This document shows positions 35,901 through 44,974 of a stretch of 64,000 nt of DNA, in pieces; position 1 is the stretch's first letter, and each line of letters starts with the position of its first letter. This DNA comes from Flavobacteriales bacterium (lineage in GTDB: Bacteria > Bacteroidota > Bacteroidia > Flavobacteriales_D > Sanyastnellaceae), in assembly GCA_002863125.1 (NCBI GenBank), contig PKEB01000022.1, forward strand, positions 1 through 64,000, given 5' to 3'. Below the pieces are notes generated by a model. The model searched no databases and had not been told where the DNA came from. It saw nothing but the letters and a program-made list of their open reading frames with translations. The position numbers were made by a program, and so were the translations under genes.

Positions 35901-36856
35901 TGGAGATTCGGCAAACACGTGGCGTTGTGTTGCGCTCCACTGGTTCGTGGTACGAAGTGTGCGATGCCGATTCAGGAAACGTTTATTCGTGCCGGGCAGG
36001 AGGGCGTTTGCGCTTGCAGGGCGACCGGTCGACCAACCCGTTTGCTGTGGGCGATGACGTCGTGATTGAATTTCACGGCGAGGATGAGCCGCCACTCATC
36101 GTAGAGCGCAAGAAGCGCCGAAATGCCATCGTGCGCCGCTCGGTCAATCTGTCCAAGCAAAGCCACATTGTTGCCGCCAACTTGGACCGGGCTTTTCTCA
36201 TTGTTACCATTGCCAGCCCAGAAACGAGCACGGGCTTCATCGATCGGTTCCTCGTTACGGCGGAGGCCTATGGGGTACCGACGACCTTGGTCTTTAACAA
36301 ATGCGATTTGTACGGTGGTCAACCGGATGCGACGGCTCGCCTTGAATACCTCGAAGCGGTGTACCAGCTGGCCGGCTACACCACACTTCGTACCTCCGCT
36401 GAAACCGGCGAGGGCCTGAACGAATTGAAGGCAGCCCTCGCTTCCGCAGGCATCAACCTGCTTTCGGGGCACAGCGGTGTGGGCAAAAGCACGTTGATCA
36501 ACCGGTTATTGCCCGGCCTTGAATTGAAAACTGGTGACGTCTCGAGTGCGCACCAAAAGGGCAAGCACACCACCACTTTTGCCGAGATGTTTGCCTTGCC
36601 CGAAGGCGGTTACCTCGTGGACACACCTGGTATCAAAGGATTTGGGCTGGTGGAACTCGAACGGGACCAGTTGCATCACTATTTTCCTGAGCTGTTCGCC
36701 AAACTCCCCGCGTGCAAATTTCACAATTGCCTGCACCGTTCGGAGCCCCAGTGCGCGGTCCGTGCAGCCGTTGAGAAAGGAGAAATCGCAGAAGAACGGT
36801 ACGTCAACTACCTCGATTTGTATGAAAACTTCGAGGCTGATACCGCCTACCGATAG
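35900..36856 (+). CDS. rsgA: Ribosome small-subunit GTPase RsgA
   Basis: Circularly permuted GTPase (318 aa) that checks 30S maturation. N-terminal OB-fold, then G4 VFNKCDL (~133-139) before G1 GHSGVGKST (~191-199) and G3 DTPGIKGFG (~239-247), the reversed order typical of this family. The C-terminal zinc knuckle is CKFHNCLHRSEPQC (~271-284). ATG at 35900 overlaps the gldA stop by one base. Converges on the CysQ-like gene with 3 bases between. Confidence 0.96.
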   Translation: MEIRQTRGVVLRSTGSWYEVCDADSGNVYSCRAGGRLRLQGDRSTNPFAVGDDVVIEFHGEDEPPLIVERKKRRNAIVRRSVNLSKQSHIVAANLDRAFLIVTIASPETSTGFIDRFLVTAEAYGVPTTLVFNKCDLYGGQPDATARLEYLEAVYQLAGYTTLRTSAETGEGLNELKAALASAGINLLSGHSGVGKSTLINRLLPGLELKTGDVSSAHQKGKHTTTFAEMFALPEGGYLVDTPGIKGFGLVELERDQLHHYFPELFAKLPACKFHNCLHRSEPQCAVRAAVEKGEIAEERYVNYLDLYENFEADTAYR

Positions 36857-36859
36857 CCT

Positions 36860-37645
36860 TTATAAACGCGAGGCGTAAAGATTCCCCACGCGCAGGCTCA
36901 TGGAGTTGTAGGTGAGTGGTTGGTTGGTTTCGCGGTCGCGCACGGCAATGCCCATGCTGCGTAAAATGCCATCGCCAGCTGCACAATCCCACTCCATATA
37001 CGAGGCGCTCCGTGCATGCACATCGGCTTCACCGGTGGCGAGGAGGCAGAATTTCAATGCACCACTGACTGCTTCCATTAGAAACGCGCCAGCGTCCAAG
37101 GATGCGGGAAGCAGGTCTTCTTTCGATAGCGCCTCATTCCAACTTGTAACGAGGCGGTATGGCCGGGTGGCGGGTCGTGGTGTGATGGGCCGGTGCTCGC
37201 TCAAATTGGTGAGGGAAACCGTCAAAGGCGCTCGGGATCGCGTGCCCGCAAAAATCCGGTCGGACAACGGATCGGCGACGACACCGAGGACGGGTCCTGA
37301 TGCATCGCATAGGGCAATGTTGATGGCAAAGCCTTCCCGGTGGTCGAGGTACGACTGGGTGCCATCCAATGGGTCCACGAGCCAAAAAAGCGGCCAGTTG
37401 GAACGTTCGGCGTAGGGGGGCAAGTCGCCTTCTTCGCTGATGATGGGGATGCCGTGCGGCGCCAACACCTTTTGGATGGCGGTGTGGCTTTCGAGGTCCA
37501 CCGCCGACACCGGACTGCCGTCCCGTTTGGCGCGGATGACGAGGCGATCGTTTTGGTGGGACAGGTGGTGAAGGAGCACTGCCGAGCCGGCCGCAGCCGC
37601 TTCAAGCGCGGCATCCAGAAGCAGGTCCAGTCGCTCGTTCTCCAT
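36860..37645 (-). CDS. cysQ: 3'(2'),5'-bisphosphate nucleotidase CysQ-like
   Basis: Inositol-monophosphatase-fold, magnesium-dependent phosphatase of 261 residues; CysQ removes 3'-phosphate from PAP/PAPS in sulfate assimilation. Metal-binding motifs: SEEGD (~75-79), DPLDGTQ (~96-102) and EWDCAAGDGIL near 215-225. I use the ATG at 37645; the open frame to 37891 crosses the riboswitch. Could instead act on another sugar or nucleotide phosphate. Divergent from the TonB receptor, with a shared 183-base gap. Confidence 0.88.
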   Translation of the reverse strand: MENERLDLLLDAALEAAAAGSAVLLHHLSHQNDRLVIRAKRDGSPVSAVDLESHTAIQKVLAPHGIPIISEEGDLPPYAERSNWPLFWLVDPLDGTQSYLDHREGFAINIALCDASGPVLGVVADPLSDRIFAGTRSRAPLTVSLTNLSEHRPITPRPATRPYRLVTSWNEALSKEDLLPASLDAGAFLMEAVSGALKFCLLATGEADVHARSASYMEWDCAAGDGILRSMGIAVRDRETNQPLTYNSMSLRVGNLYASRL

Positions 37646-37668
37646 GGCGACAAGATACAGATTTGATG

Positions 37669-37676
37669 TACATTTG
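37669..37676 (+). promoter_or_regulatory. -7 box of the riboswitch transcript (TACATTTG)
   Basis: Exact TAnnTTTG match ending 10 bases before the first conserved riboswitch base, so transcription would start almost exactly at the aptamer. The same octamer is used before miaB. Confidence 0.5.
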
Positions 37677-37680
37677 TCCC

Positions 37681-37757
37681 GTCGCAGGGGTGCCTCGATT
37701 CCGAGTGCTGAGAACATACCCTCATAACCTGACCGGATAATACCGGTAGGGGAGCTG
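37681..37757 (+). promoter_or_regulatory. TPP (THI-box) riboswitch
   Basis: All conserved aptamer blocks are in order: AGGGGTGCC (37686-37694), CTGAGAA (37708-37714), TACCC (37717-37721), ACCTGA (37727-37732), CCGGATAATACCGG (37733-37746) and TAGGGGAGCTG (37747-37757). It binds thiamin pyrophosphate and normally lowers expression of the downstream gene when TPP is plentiful. Two small hairpins follow (37761-37776 and 37781-37794), possibly the expression platform; neither has a long T run. The gene controlled is a TonB receptor starting at 37829. Confidence 0.93.
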
Positions 37758-37828
37758 AGCCAGGCCGTTGGGCCTGAATTGGGGTCGTGCCCCCTTGCGT
37801 CGTTTTGTTGAATGAACCTCAAAAAACG

Positions 37829-40084
37829 ATGAATCGATTCACCTTCATTTTGCTCTGCGCGCTGGCCTACCATGTGCCCGGTGTCGCCCAATCTCCCTCC
37901 GCTGCAGCAGTGGACTCCGTGCTGAAAACCGTTCAGTTACTTCCGGCTACAGTCTCTGCCATTCAGGCGCCTGAACGCGCTCCGTTTCCCACTCAAACCG
38001 TCGAGGCGGTTGAACTCGCCAAGCGGGACGCTTCCATGGACATGCCGTTCTTGCTGCGGTTCACGCCTTCCCTCGTCGTGACTTCAGACGCCGGTGCCGG
38101 GGTTGGGTACACGTCCATGCGCATCCGGGGATCGGACCAGACGCACATCAACGTGACCATCAACGGCGTGGCCCTCAACGACGCTGAATCCCATCAGGTG
38201 TACTGGGTGGATTTGCCGGATTTGGCCAGCAGTGTGGACAACCTGACCATCCAACGTGGTGTAGGAAGTTCGTCCAATGGTGCTGGAGCCTTCGGTGCGA
38301 CGGTGGCCATCCAAACCATGGAATTCAATGAGGAGGCCGGTGGCCGGGTCGTACTCTCCGGCGGCTCCTTCGGCACGCTGCGCAGCATGGCACAGTGGAG
38401 CACGGGTGAAATTGGTTCGGGCTTCTACATGGAAGGCCGGGCCTCACGGATTTTGTCCGATGGCTACATGGACCGGTCAGCCAGTGACTTGTCGAGCATG
38501 CAGTTAGGCCTTGGATACCGCTGGGACTCGGGTCAAATTGCCTATTCGGCGATGTTGGGCCACGAGCGGACGCAGCAGGCTTGGTACGGTGTGCCCCGCA
38601 TCGGATTGGACGCGCCAGCCGATTCCATTTGGGCGTGGGCTGCCAATTCGTACGAATACGGATACGGCGCTGACTCGGCGCGCATTGAAGATTTGATAGC
38701 CCGAGGTCGCCAGCACAACTACTACAACTACGCCGATCAGGTGGACGATTACCGCCAAGATCACCATCAGATCCACGCGAGCCAGCGCTGGGCGGGCTGG
38801 GACTTGGGAGCCACGTTGCACTACACGGCAGGAGCGGGCTATTACGAGCAGTACCGAGAAGGGGACGACATTGCCCTCTACGGGGGAACGCCTGTGATCA
38901 CCGCCGAGGACACCGTTGCCACCGCGAATGTGATTCGCCGCCGCTGGTTGGATAACGACTATGTGGGGGGCGTTTTCCAGGGCAGCCGCACGTTTGAGGA
39001 TGGCGGTGTCCAATTCGGATTGGGGGCTTTCCACTACGCAGGAGAACATTTTGGCAATCCCATTTGGATGGAAGCCGGTGGACAGTCGCTCGGGCCGCAG
39101 CACCGGTACTACGATAACCTTGGCGAAAAATCAGACCGCTACGGTTTCATCGGTGGCGACAAACGCTTGGCGGACGACAAAATCAATCTTCGCGGAGAAA
39201 TTCAAATGCGCCAAGTCGGGTACACCGTGAACGGTACCGACAACGATTTGCGCACCCTCGAGGTCGATACCACGATGCTTTTCATCAACCCCAAAATTGG
39301 CTTGGACTACATCGTCAATCCAAGCAGCCGGGTCTTCGCCTCGGTTGCGCGTGGAAGCCGAGAACCTGTGCGCAATGATTTCATCGACCGGGCCACCGCG
39401 GCTTACCCGAAAGCCGAGCAGCTGACCGACCTCGAATTGGGTTGGGAAATCTCAACGCCGGAATGGAGCATGCAGGCGGTCGGTTATTTCATGCAATACG
39501 AAAATCAGTTGGTGCTTACCGGGGCGTTGAACGATGTGGGTTCACCGATCCGACAAAACGTAGCGAGCAGCTACCGGGCCGGTGTGGAGTGGACCAACGT
39601 GTGGCGTCCGATGAACGGGCTGCAGTGGTACAGCACCGTGACCGCTTCCCAGAACCGCATCACCGATTTCGGATTTGACTCGGGCATGCAGCCGGCAGAC
39701 ATCAGCTTTTCGCCCAATTTCACCGCATCGAGCGTTGTGACGTGGGAGGCATTGAACCGCTTGGATGAACAAGGGATCGGTTCGACATGCCTGCTTGAAT
39801 GGTCTGCCCGCCACGTGGGAAAGCAATTCTTGGACAACACCTCGAGCGATGTGCGCTCTTTGGATGCGTACAATGTGCACGATGCACGCGTCCGCTGGAT
39901 GTGGCACCGTCCGAATGGTTCGTATGTCGCAGTTTCCGGTTACTTACGCAATTTCTTGGACGCCCAGTACAGCGCCAACGGCTGGGCCTATTTCTACGAG
40001 GTGGGGGGAGAGGAAATTTCGGAAGTTTACGTCTACCCGCAAGCGGGACGCCACGGCCTTGTGGCCTTGGAATTCTCGTTCTGA
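37829..40084 (+). CDS. TonB-dependent outer-membrane receptor, thiamine-regulated
   Basis: Outer-membrane active transporter of 751 residues: leader ending GVAQ, a plug domain (~60-170) with the usual MRIRGSDQTHINVTINGV and NLTIQRGVGSSSNGAGAFG segments, then a 22-strand barrel ending in the aromatic strand LVALEFSF. No carboxypeptidase-like N-terminal domain, so it is not of SusC type. Because a TPP riboswitch is in its leader, it most probably imports thiamine or a precursor. That substrate is inference from regulation. The GTG frame at 37787 lies inside the regulatory leader and is rejected. Confidence 0.92.
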   Translation: MNRFTFILLCALAYHVPGVAQSPSAAAVDSVLKTVQLLPATVSAIQAPERAPFPTQTVEAVELAKRDASMDMPFLLRFTPSLVVTSDAGAGVGYTSMRIRGSDQTHINVTINGVALNDAESHQVYWVDLPDLASSVDNLTIQRGVGSSSNGAGAFGATVAIQTMEFNEEAGGRVVLSGGSFGTLRSMAQWSTGEIGSGFYMEGRASRILSDGYMDRSASDLSSMQLGLGYRWDSGQIAYSAMLGHERTQQAWYGVPRIGLDAPADSIWAWAANSYEYGYGADSARIEDLIARGRQHNYYNYADQVDDYRQDHHQIHASQRWAGWDLGATLHYTAGAGYYEQYREGDDIALYGGTPVITAEDTVATANVIRRRWLDNDYVGGVFQGSRTFEDGGVQFGLGAFHYAGEHFGNPIWMEAGGQSLGPQHRYYDNLGEKSDRYGFIGGDKRLADDKINLRGEIQMRQVGYTVNGTDNDLRTLEVDTTMLFINPKIGLDYIVNPSSRVFASVARGSREPVRNDFIDRATAAYPKAEQLTDLELGWEISTPEWSMQAVGYFMQYENQLVLTGALNDVGSPIRQNVASSYRAGVEWTNVWRPMNGLQWYSTVTASQNRITDFGFDSGMQPADISFSPNFTASSVVTWEALNRLDEQGIGSTCLLEWSARHVGKQFLDNTSSDVRSLDAYNVHDARVRWMWHRPNGSYVAVSGYLRNFLDAQYSANGWAYFYEVGGEEISEVYVYPQAGRHGLVALEFSF

Positions 40085-40094
40085 TCGCGCTGGG

Positions 40095-40865
40095 TTAAAC
40101 CTGCTCTTCGGCTGGATTGGCCTTAGCACTGAACGCCTCGGGATGTGGCAACCAATCCAGCTGAAAGGGCCGGCTTTCGATAGCGTGTCCGATGACCACG
40201 AGGTCGGCTCCGGCTTGCCAGGCGGCTTCGATGCCCGCGGCATCGCCAATGCCTCCACCGACGATGATGGGGCATCCCACGGCATTGCGCACGGCGCGGA
40301 TGGTAGACGGCGAAACGCATTGTTGCGCCCCGCTTCCGGCGTCCATGAACAGGGCGCCGAGGCCAAGCATTTCACCAGCGACCGCCGTAGCGACTGCGAT
40401 TTCTTTTTTGGCCGAAGGAATGGGCAGGCTGTTGCTCATGTATGCGGCAGTCGTTAACGGTCCATCGCCGATGAGCATGTAGCCCGTCGGAACTACGTCC
40501 ATCCCCATTTCGCGGATGCGCATGCCGCTTTCTACGTGCCGACCGATGAGCAGATCAGGGTTGCGACCGGAGATGAAGGAAAGAAAGAGGACCGCGTCGG
40601 CACCGGGCGTGACCTGTTCAGGACTCCCTGGAAAAAGCGTAACTCGTCCGGTGTAGTGGGCGCGCAGCGAATGCAAAATATCCCTGACATTCCGGGAGGT
40701 GAGTAGGCTGCCACCAACAAAAATGTCTGTGATTGGCGAAGCGTTGAGTCCGTCCATGAAGCGGGTCCAGTCGCGCCCGGTTGGCAAATCGTCCGGGTCA
40801 AGCAATGCGGCGAGGCGCTTGCGTCCGTGCCATTGATCGTTTTGAAGGTCGTGGAACCAACTCAT
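40095..40865 (-). CDS. Geranylgeranylglyceryl phosphate synthase family protein
   Basis: TIM-barrel prenyltransferase of the GGGPS/PcrB family, 256 residues. Family markers: KRLAALLDPDD (~16-26), DIFVGGSLL, LFPGSPEQV (~76-84), PTGYMLIGDG, MDAGSGA and IIVGGGIGD, which forms the phosphate-binding loop. In archaea the enzyme makes the first ether bond of membrane lipids (prenyl diphosphate plus glycerol-1-phosphate). Homologues with this activity are known in Bacteroidota, with unclear end product. Overlaps the upstream hydrolase by 4 bases. Confidence 0.9.
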   Translation of the reverse strand: MSWFHDLQNDQWHGRKRLAALLDPDDLPTGRDWTRFMDGLNASPITDIFVGGSLLTSRNVRDILHSLRAHYTGRVTLFPGSPEQVTPGADAVLFLSFISGRNPDLLIGRHVESGMRIREMGMDVVPTGYMLIGDGPLTTAAYMSNSLPIPSAKKEIAVATAVAGEMLGLGALFMDAGSGAQQCVSPSTIRAVRNAVGCPIIVGGGIGDAAGIEAAWQAGADLVVIGHAIESRPFQLDWLPHPEAFSAKANPAEEQV

Positions 40866-41743
40866 GAACCGAAGATACAGCGAACAACTTCATTCATCGT
40901 TTCGGGTTTGAGCAGGTTGTGGCCGGACCGGACGGTTCGGAAGGATACGTGGGTCAGCTTTCGGGTCATGCGCCGGAGCCGGTTGGCATTTCGAACCGGA
41001 ATGATTTTATCGTACTTCCCGAAAACAAAGTCAACGTTGGGCACCTGCGCGAGGGCGGTAACGATGGCCGAGTGCCCCGGCCAACACGCCCGGTGTCCCC
41101 TCCAGCCCTTCCAGACCATCATGCGCATGGCGTGTGACGATGAATGGAAGTAGATGAACCCATGCAGGTGTTTGGAGATCAATCCCCACTTGAGCAGTGT
41201 ATCCGACCATTTCCACACCCATTGCTCGTGCCGGTCCATCCAAAACCAAGCCCACCGCCCCAAGCGGGTGTGTGCGGTGATGGCGTAAAACGGAGACTGC
41301 TTCAGTCCGTCCGGTGCTAAAAGCACCACATGGTGCCAGGCTTCAGGACGATTGACCAAAAGGGCGAGCGCAATCCTTCCCCCGATGCTGTAGCCGAGCA
41401 AGGTGCGTTTACCGGCGTTCGGAATTTCGCGGGAGATGATGGCGCCAATGATGCGGCTGAACGCCTCGGGTTCCATCGGGCGGTCACCCGGTCCGCTACC
41501 CGGAAGGGGTCCGCTACCCCCGTGGTGCGGCAGGTGGATGGACACCATGGCGTGCGGATGCGGCCAAACCTGGTGGGCTGCGCGCAAATCTTCCAATGGG
41601 CGCGCGAAACCGTGAAGAGCAATCACCACCGGGACTCCGTCTGACGGAAGGTCGCCGGTCGTCCAGGCAGCGTATTCAATGGCCCAGCCCTCGCATTCGA
41701 TGACCAGCCGCTGTCCCTGCTCCTCGGGTGTTGCAAACTCCAT
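40862..41743 (-). CDS. Alpha/beta hydrolase
   Basis: Soluble 293-residue alpha/beta hydrolase. Oxyanion region VIALHGFARP (~38-47), nucleophile elbow GYSIGG (~117-122), acid in VFGKYDKIIP (~238-247), and catalytic His in RSGHNLL (~271-277). No leader. It precedes the GGGPS gene on the same strand with a 4-base ATGA overlap, so the two may share a pathway, for example handling a lipid ester. The substrate is not predictable. Confidence 0.85.
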   Translation of the reverse strand: MEFATPEEQGQRLVIECEGWAIEYAAWTTGDLPSDGVPVVIALHGFARPLEDLRAAHQVWPHPHAMVSIHLPHHGGSGPLPGSGPGDRPMEPEAFSRIIGAIISREIPNAGKRTLLGYSIGGRIALALLVNRPEAWHHVVLLAPDGLKQSPFYAITAHTRLGRWAWFWMDRHEQWVWKWSDTLLKWGLISKHLHGFIYFHSSSHAMRMMVWKGWRGHRACWPGHSAIVTALAQVPNVDFVFGKYDKIIPVRNANRLRRMTRKLTHVSFRTVRSGHNLLKPETMNEVVRCIFGS

Positions 41744-41823
41744 ACTTCAAAGGTCGGGCGCAATGTGGATAGCGCGTGGAAATTGTGAATGACTTTTTTC
41801 GCAAGGATGAAAAGCCGCGTGTA

Positions 41824-41831
41824 ATTTTGTG
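41824..41831 (+). promoter_or_regulatory. Candidate -7 box of carB (TAATTTTG)
   Basis: Exact TAnnTTTG match 71 bases before the carB ATG; a T6 run at 41794-41799 lies a little too far upstream (24 bases) to be a good -33. The leader ends in an A-rich run directly before the ATG, common in Bacteroidota, which rely little on Shine-Dalgarno pairing. Confidence 0.4.
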
Positions 41832-41901
41832 CCCGGAAATGTCCCAAACGGTCTTGAAAATTTGCCGCCCGTTCACCTAGTGTGAGCGGGGTAAAAAAAA
41901 A

Positions 41902-44721
41902 ATGCCCAAAGACAAAAGCATCAAATCGGCTCTCCTCATTGGCAGTGGACCGATTGTCATTGGACAGGCTTGCGAGTTTGATTATTCCGGATCCCAAGCC
42001 TTGCGGTCCCTTCGCGAAGAAGGCATCGAAACCACCCTCATCAATTCCAACCCTGCGACCATCATGACCGACCCGGTCATGGCGGACCACGTGTACCTCG
42101 AGCCGCTGGAACCTGCTTCCATCGAAAAGATTCTTGAGAAGCATCCCAACATTGATTCGGTGCTGCCGACGATGGGGGGGCAGACGGCGTTGAACCTGTG
42201 CATTCAGTGCGATGAGATGGGCATTTGGAAGGAGCACAACGTGCGGATGATCGGTGTGGATATTGATGCAATCGAAATCACCGAGAACCGCGAGCGCTTC
42301 CGCGACCTGATGGAGTCCATGGGCATTCCCATGGCGCCTCAAGCCACGGCCAAGAGTTTCCTCGAAGGCAAAGAAGCAGCTCAGCAATTCGGATTTCCGC
42401 TGTGCATTCGTGCGAGCTACACGCTTGGTGGAGCCGGTGCGAGCATCATCTACGACCCGGCCGATTTCGATGAGGCCTTGACCCGGGGCTTGCACCTGAG
42501 CCCCATCCACGAGGTTATGATCGATAAAGCGGTCATGGGCTGGAAGGAATACGAACTGGAGCTCTTGCGCGATAGCAATGACAACGTGACCATCATCTGT
42601 TCCATCGAGAACTTCGACCCGATGGGCATCCACACCGGGGACAGCATCACAGTTGCTCCAGCGATGACCCTGAGCGACACGACGTTCCAGCGCATGCGCG
42701 ACATGGCCATCCGCATGATGCGTGAGATTGGTGACTTTGCCGGCGGTTGCAATGTGCAGTTTGCGGTCTCAAACGATGAAAAGGAAGACATCATCGCCAT
42801 CGAGATCAACCCGCGTGTGAGCCGCTCTTCGGCCCTCGCATCGAAAGCCACGGGTTATCCGATTGCGAAGATTGCCGCCAAGTTGGCCATCGGCTACCAC
42901 CTCGATGAATTGCCCAACCCCATCACCGGCACGACCAGCGCCATGTTCGAGCCCACCCTCGACTACGTCGTGGTCAAGGTGCCGCGGTGGAACTTTGACA
43001 AGTTCAAAGGAGCGAACCGCGAACTGGGGCTTCAAATGAAGGCCGTCGGTGAGGTGATGGCCATCGGCCGGTCTTTCCAAGAGGCACTTCAGAAAGCCGC
43101 CCAATCACTGGAAGTGGGCCGCAATGGATTGGGCTGTGACGGCCGCGAGCTCCGCGACCAAGACGCCATCTTCAACAGCTTGCGCCACGCGAGTTGGAAC
43201 CGCTTGTTCCACTTGTACGACGCCATGAAGCTGGGCATTCCAATCCGAAAGATTTACGAAATCACCAAGATCGACCCCTGGTTCTTGCGCCAGATTGAGG
43301 AACTCGTTCACTTGGAAGAAGAGATTGGTAAGTACTCGTTGGACACGATTCCGGAGGTGGTTTTGCGTGAAGCCAAACAAAAAGGCTACGCAGACCGACA
43401 GATCGCGCATATGCTCGAATGCCTCGAGTCGGAAGTGCACGCGCACCGCGTCAACCTCGGCATCATTCGAACCTACAAACTCGTGGATACGTGTGCGGCG
43501 GAATTCCCGGCGCAAACCCCGTATTACTACTCCACGTTTGAGGTGGAAAATGAGAGCATCGTCACCGACCGGAAGAAAATCGTGGTGCTGGGCAGTGGCC
43601 CCAACCGCATCGGCCAGGGAATCGAATTCGATTACTGTTGTGTGCACGGGGTGCTCGCCGCAAAGGAATGCGGTTACGAGACCATTATGATCAACTGCAA
43701 TCCCGAGACGGTGTCGACCGACTCGGATACAGCGGATAAACTTTACTTCGAGCCGGTTTTCTGGGAGCACATTTACGACATCATTCTGCACGAAAAGCCC
43801 GAGGGGGTCATCGTGCAGCTGGGCGGCCAGACCGCATTGAAGCTGGCAGAGAAGCTCGAGCGGTATGGCATCAAGATCATCGGTACGAGCTACCGTGCGT
43901 TGGACTTGGCGGAAGACCGCGGGTCGTTCTCGTCCTTGCTGCGCGACGAAGGGGTACCATACCCGGACTTCGGCGTGGTGGAAACCGCCGACGAAGCCAA
44001 CGAGCTCAGCAAGAAGCTCGGTTTCCCGTTGCTGGTGCGACCGAGCTACGTTTTGGGCGGACAGCGCATGAAGATTGTCATCAACGAAGATGAACTTGAG
44101 CGGCACGTCATCGATATTTTCCGGGACATGCCGGACAACAAGGTCCTGCTCGATCACTACCTCGATGGGGCCATCGAATGCGAAGCCGATGCCATCTGCG
44201 ACGGCGATGAGGTGCGCATCATCGGCATCATGCAGCACATCGAGCCCGCCGGCATTCACAGCGGCGATAGTTATGCAGTCCTGCCGCCTTACAACTTGGG
44301 CGATTTGATCATCAGCCAGATTGAAGAGTACACCAAGCGCATCGCGTTGGCTTTGGAAACAGTGGGCTTGATCAACATCCAGTTTGCCGTCAAGGATGAC
44401 CAGGTGTACATCATCGAAGCCAACCCGCGTGCCTCGCGAACGGTACCATTCATCGCGAAAGCCTGCGGCGAACCGTACGTGAACCACGCGACGAAAGTGA
44501 TGATGGGTGAGGCGAAGTTGAAGGACCTGCCCCACAACCCTGAACTCGACGGTTACGCCGTGAAAATCCCGGTCTTCTCCTATGAGAAATTCCCCGAAGT
44601 CAATAAAGAATTGGGGCCGGAGATGAAGTCGACCGGTGAGGGCATTCGGTTCATTCCCGATTTGCGGGATCCCTTCTTCCGCAAGGTGTACAGCGAGCGG
44701 AACTTGTACTTGAGCAAGTAA
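41902..44721 (+). CDS. carB: Carbamoyl phosphate synthase large subunit (no MGS domain)
   Basis: Makes carbamoyl phosphate for arginine and pyrimidine synthesis from bicarbonate, ammonia and two ATP. Two homologous ATP-grasp halves are present: the first opens with LIGSGPIVIGQACEFDYSG (~12-30) and the second with VLGSGPNRIGQGIEFDYC (~563-580). FVSRSS-type and NPRASRT blocks mark both active sites. The protein stops at 939 residues, right after the second ATP-grasp domain, so the ~130-residue C-terminal MGS-like regulatory domain of E. coli CarB is absent. carA is not in the window. A long antisense frame within it is a shadow. Confidence 0.96.
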   Translation: MPKDKSIKSALLIGSGPIVIGQACEFDYSGSQALRSLREEGIETTLINSNPATIMTDPVMADHVYLEPLEPASIEKILEKHPNIDSVLPTMGGQTALNLCIQCDEMGIWKEHNVRMIGVDIDAIEITENRERFRDLMESMGIPMAPQATAKSFLEGKEAAQQFGFPLCIRASYTLGGAGASIIYDPADFDEALTRGLHLSPIHEVMIDKAVMGWKEYELELLRDSNDNVTIICSIENFDPMGIHTGDSITVAPAMTLSDTTFQRMRDMAIRMMREIGDFAGGCNVQFAVSNDEKEDIIAIEINPRVSRSSALASKATGYPIAKIAAKLAIGYHLDELPNPITGTTSAMFEPTLDYVVVKVPRWNFDKFKGANRELGLQMKAVGEVMAIGRSFQEALQKAAQSLEVGRNGLGCDGRELRDQDAIFNSLRHASWNRLFHLYDAMKLGIPIRKIYEITKIDPWFLRQIEELVHLEEEIGKYSLDTIPEVVLREAKQKGYADRQIAHMLECLESEVHAHRVNLGIIRTYKLVDTCAAEFPAQTPYYYSTFEVENESIVTDRKKIVVLGSGPNRIGQGIEFDYCCVHGVLAAKECGYETIMINCNPETVSTDSDTADKLYFEPVFWEHIYDIILHEKPEGVIVQLGGQTALKLAEKLERYGIKIIGTSYRALDLAEDRGSFSSLLRDEGVPYPDFGVVETADEANELSKKLGFPLLVRPSYVLGGQRMKIVINEDELERHVIDIFRDMPDNKVLLDHYLDGAIECEADAICDGDEVRIIGIMQHIEPAGIHSGDSYAVLPPYNLGDLIISQIEEYTKRIALALETVGLINIQFAVKDDQVYIIEANPRASRTVPFIAKACGEPYVNHATKVMMGEAKLKDLPHNPELDGYAVKIPVFSYEKFPEVNKELGPEMKSTGEGIRFIPDLRDPFFRKVYSERNLYLSK

Positions 44722-44722
44722 C

Positions 44723-44935
44723 GTGGGACTTCTTCGACTGATTGCAACGGCCGCGTTGGTGTGGTTTGTGTTTCGTTGGTTGGACCGCTTATTCGGTGGC
44801 CGGCGAAGCGCCACACAGAATCAGGCCGACACGACGCGCCGTGGCCCGCGAGGCGGCAGCCAGCACCAGACTTCTCAACCCAAAGACGACGGGTTGGGTG
44901 ACTACGTGGATTTCGAGGAGGTTGATGAGCCTTGA
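44723..44935 (+). CDS. DUF4834-like small membrane protein
   Basis: Seventy-residue protein starting at GTG 44723, one base after the carB stop. One N-terminal membrane span (LLRLIATAALVWFVFRWL, residues 3-20), a basic polar middle, and an acidic C-terminus DYVDFEEVDEP that resembles the conserved end of DUF4834 proteins of Bacteroidota, often encoded beside a YfhO-like gene as here. Function unknown. The GTG start is the only one giving the membrane span. Confidence 0.75.
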   Translation: MGLLRLIATAALVWFVFRWLDRLFGGRRSATQNQADTTRRGPRGGSQHQTSQPKDDGLGDYVDFEEVDEP

Positions 44936-44974
44936 GGGTGTTCCCCGTAACTTGGGCCTAAATCAAAATTGCGG

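Noticed and set aside
37761-37794. Hairpins after the TPP aptamer as a rho-independent terminator
   Set aside because: No clear T run follows either hairpin; left as a possible expression platform only.
43105-44814. 569-codon minus-strand frame opposite carB
   Set aside because: carB has all ATP-grasp motifs over this stretch; the antisense product has no recognisable domain and a Val/His/Asp-skewed composition typical of shadows.
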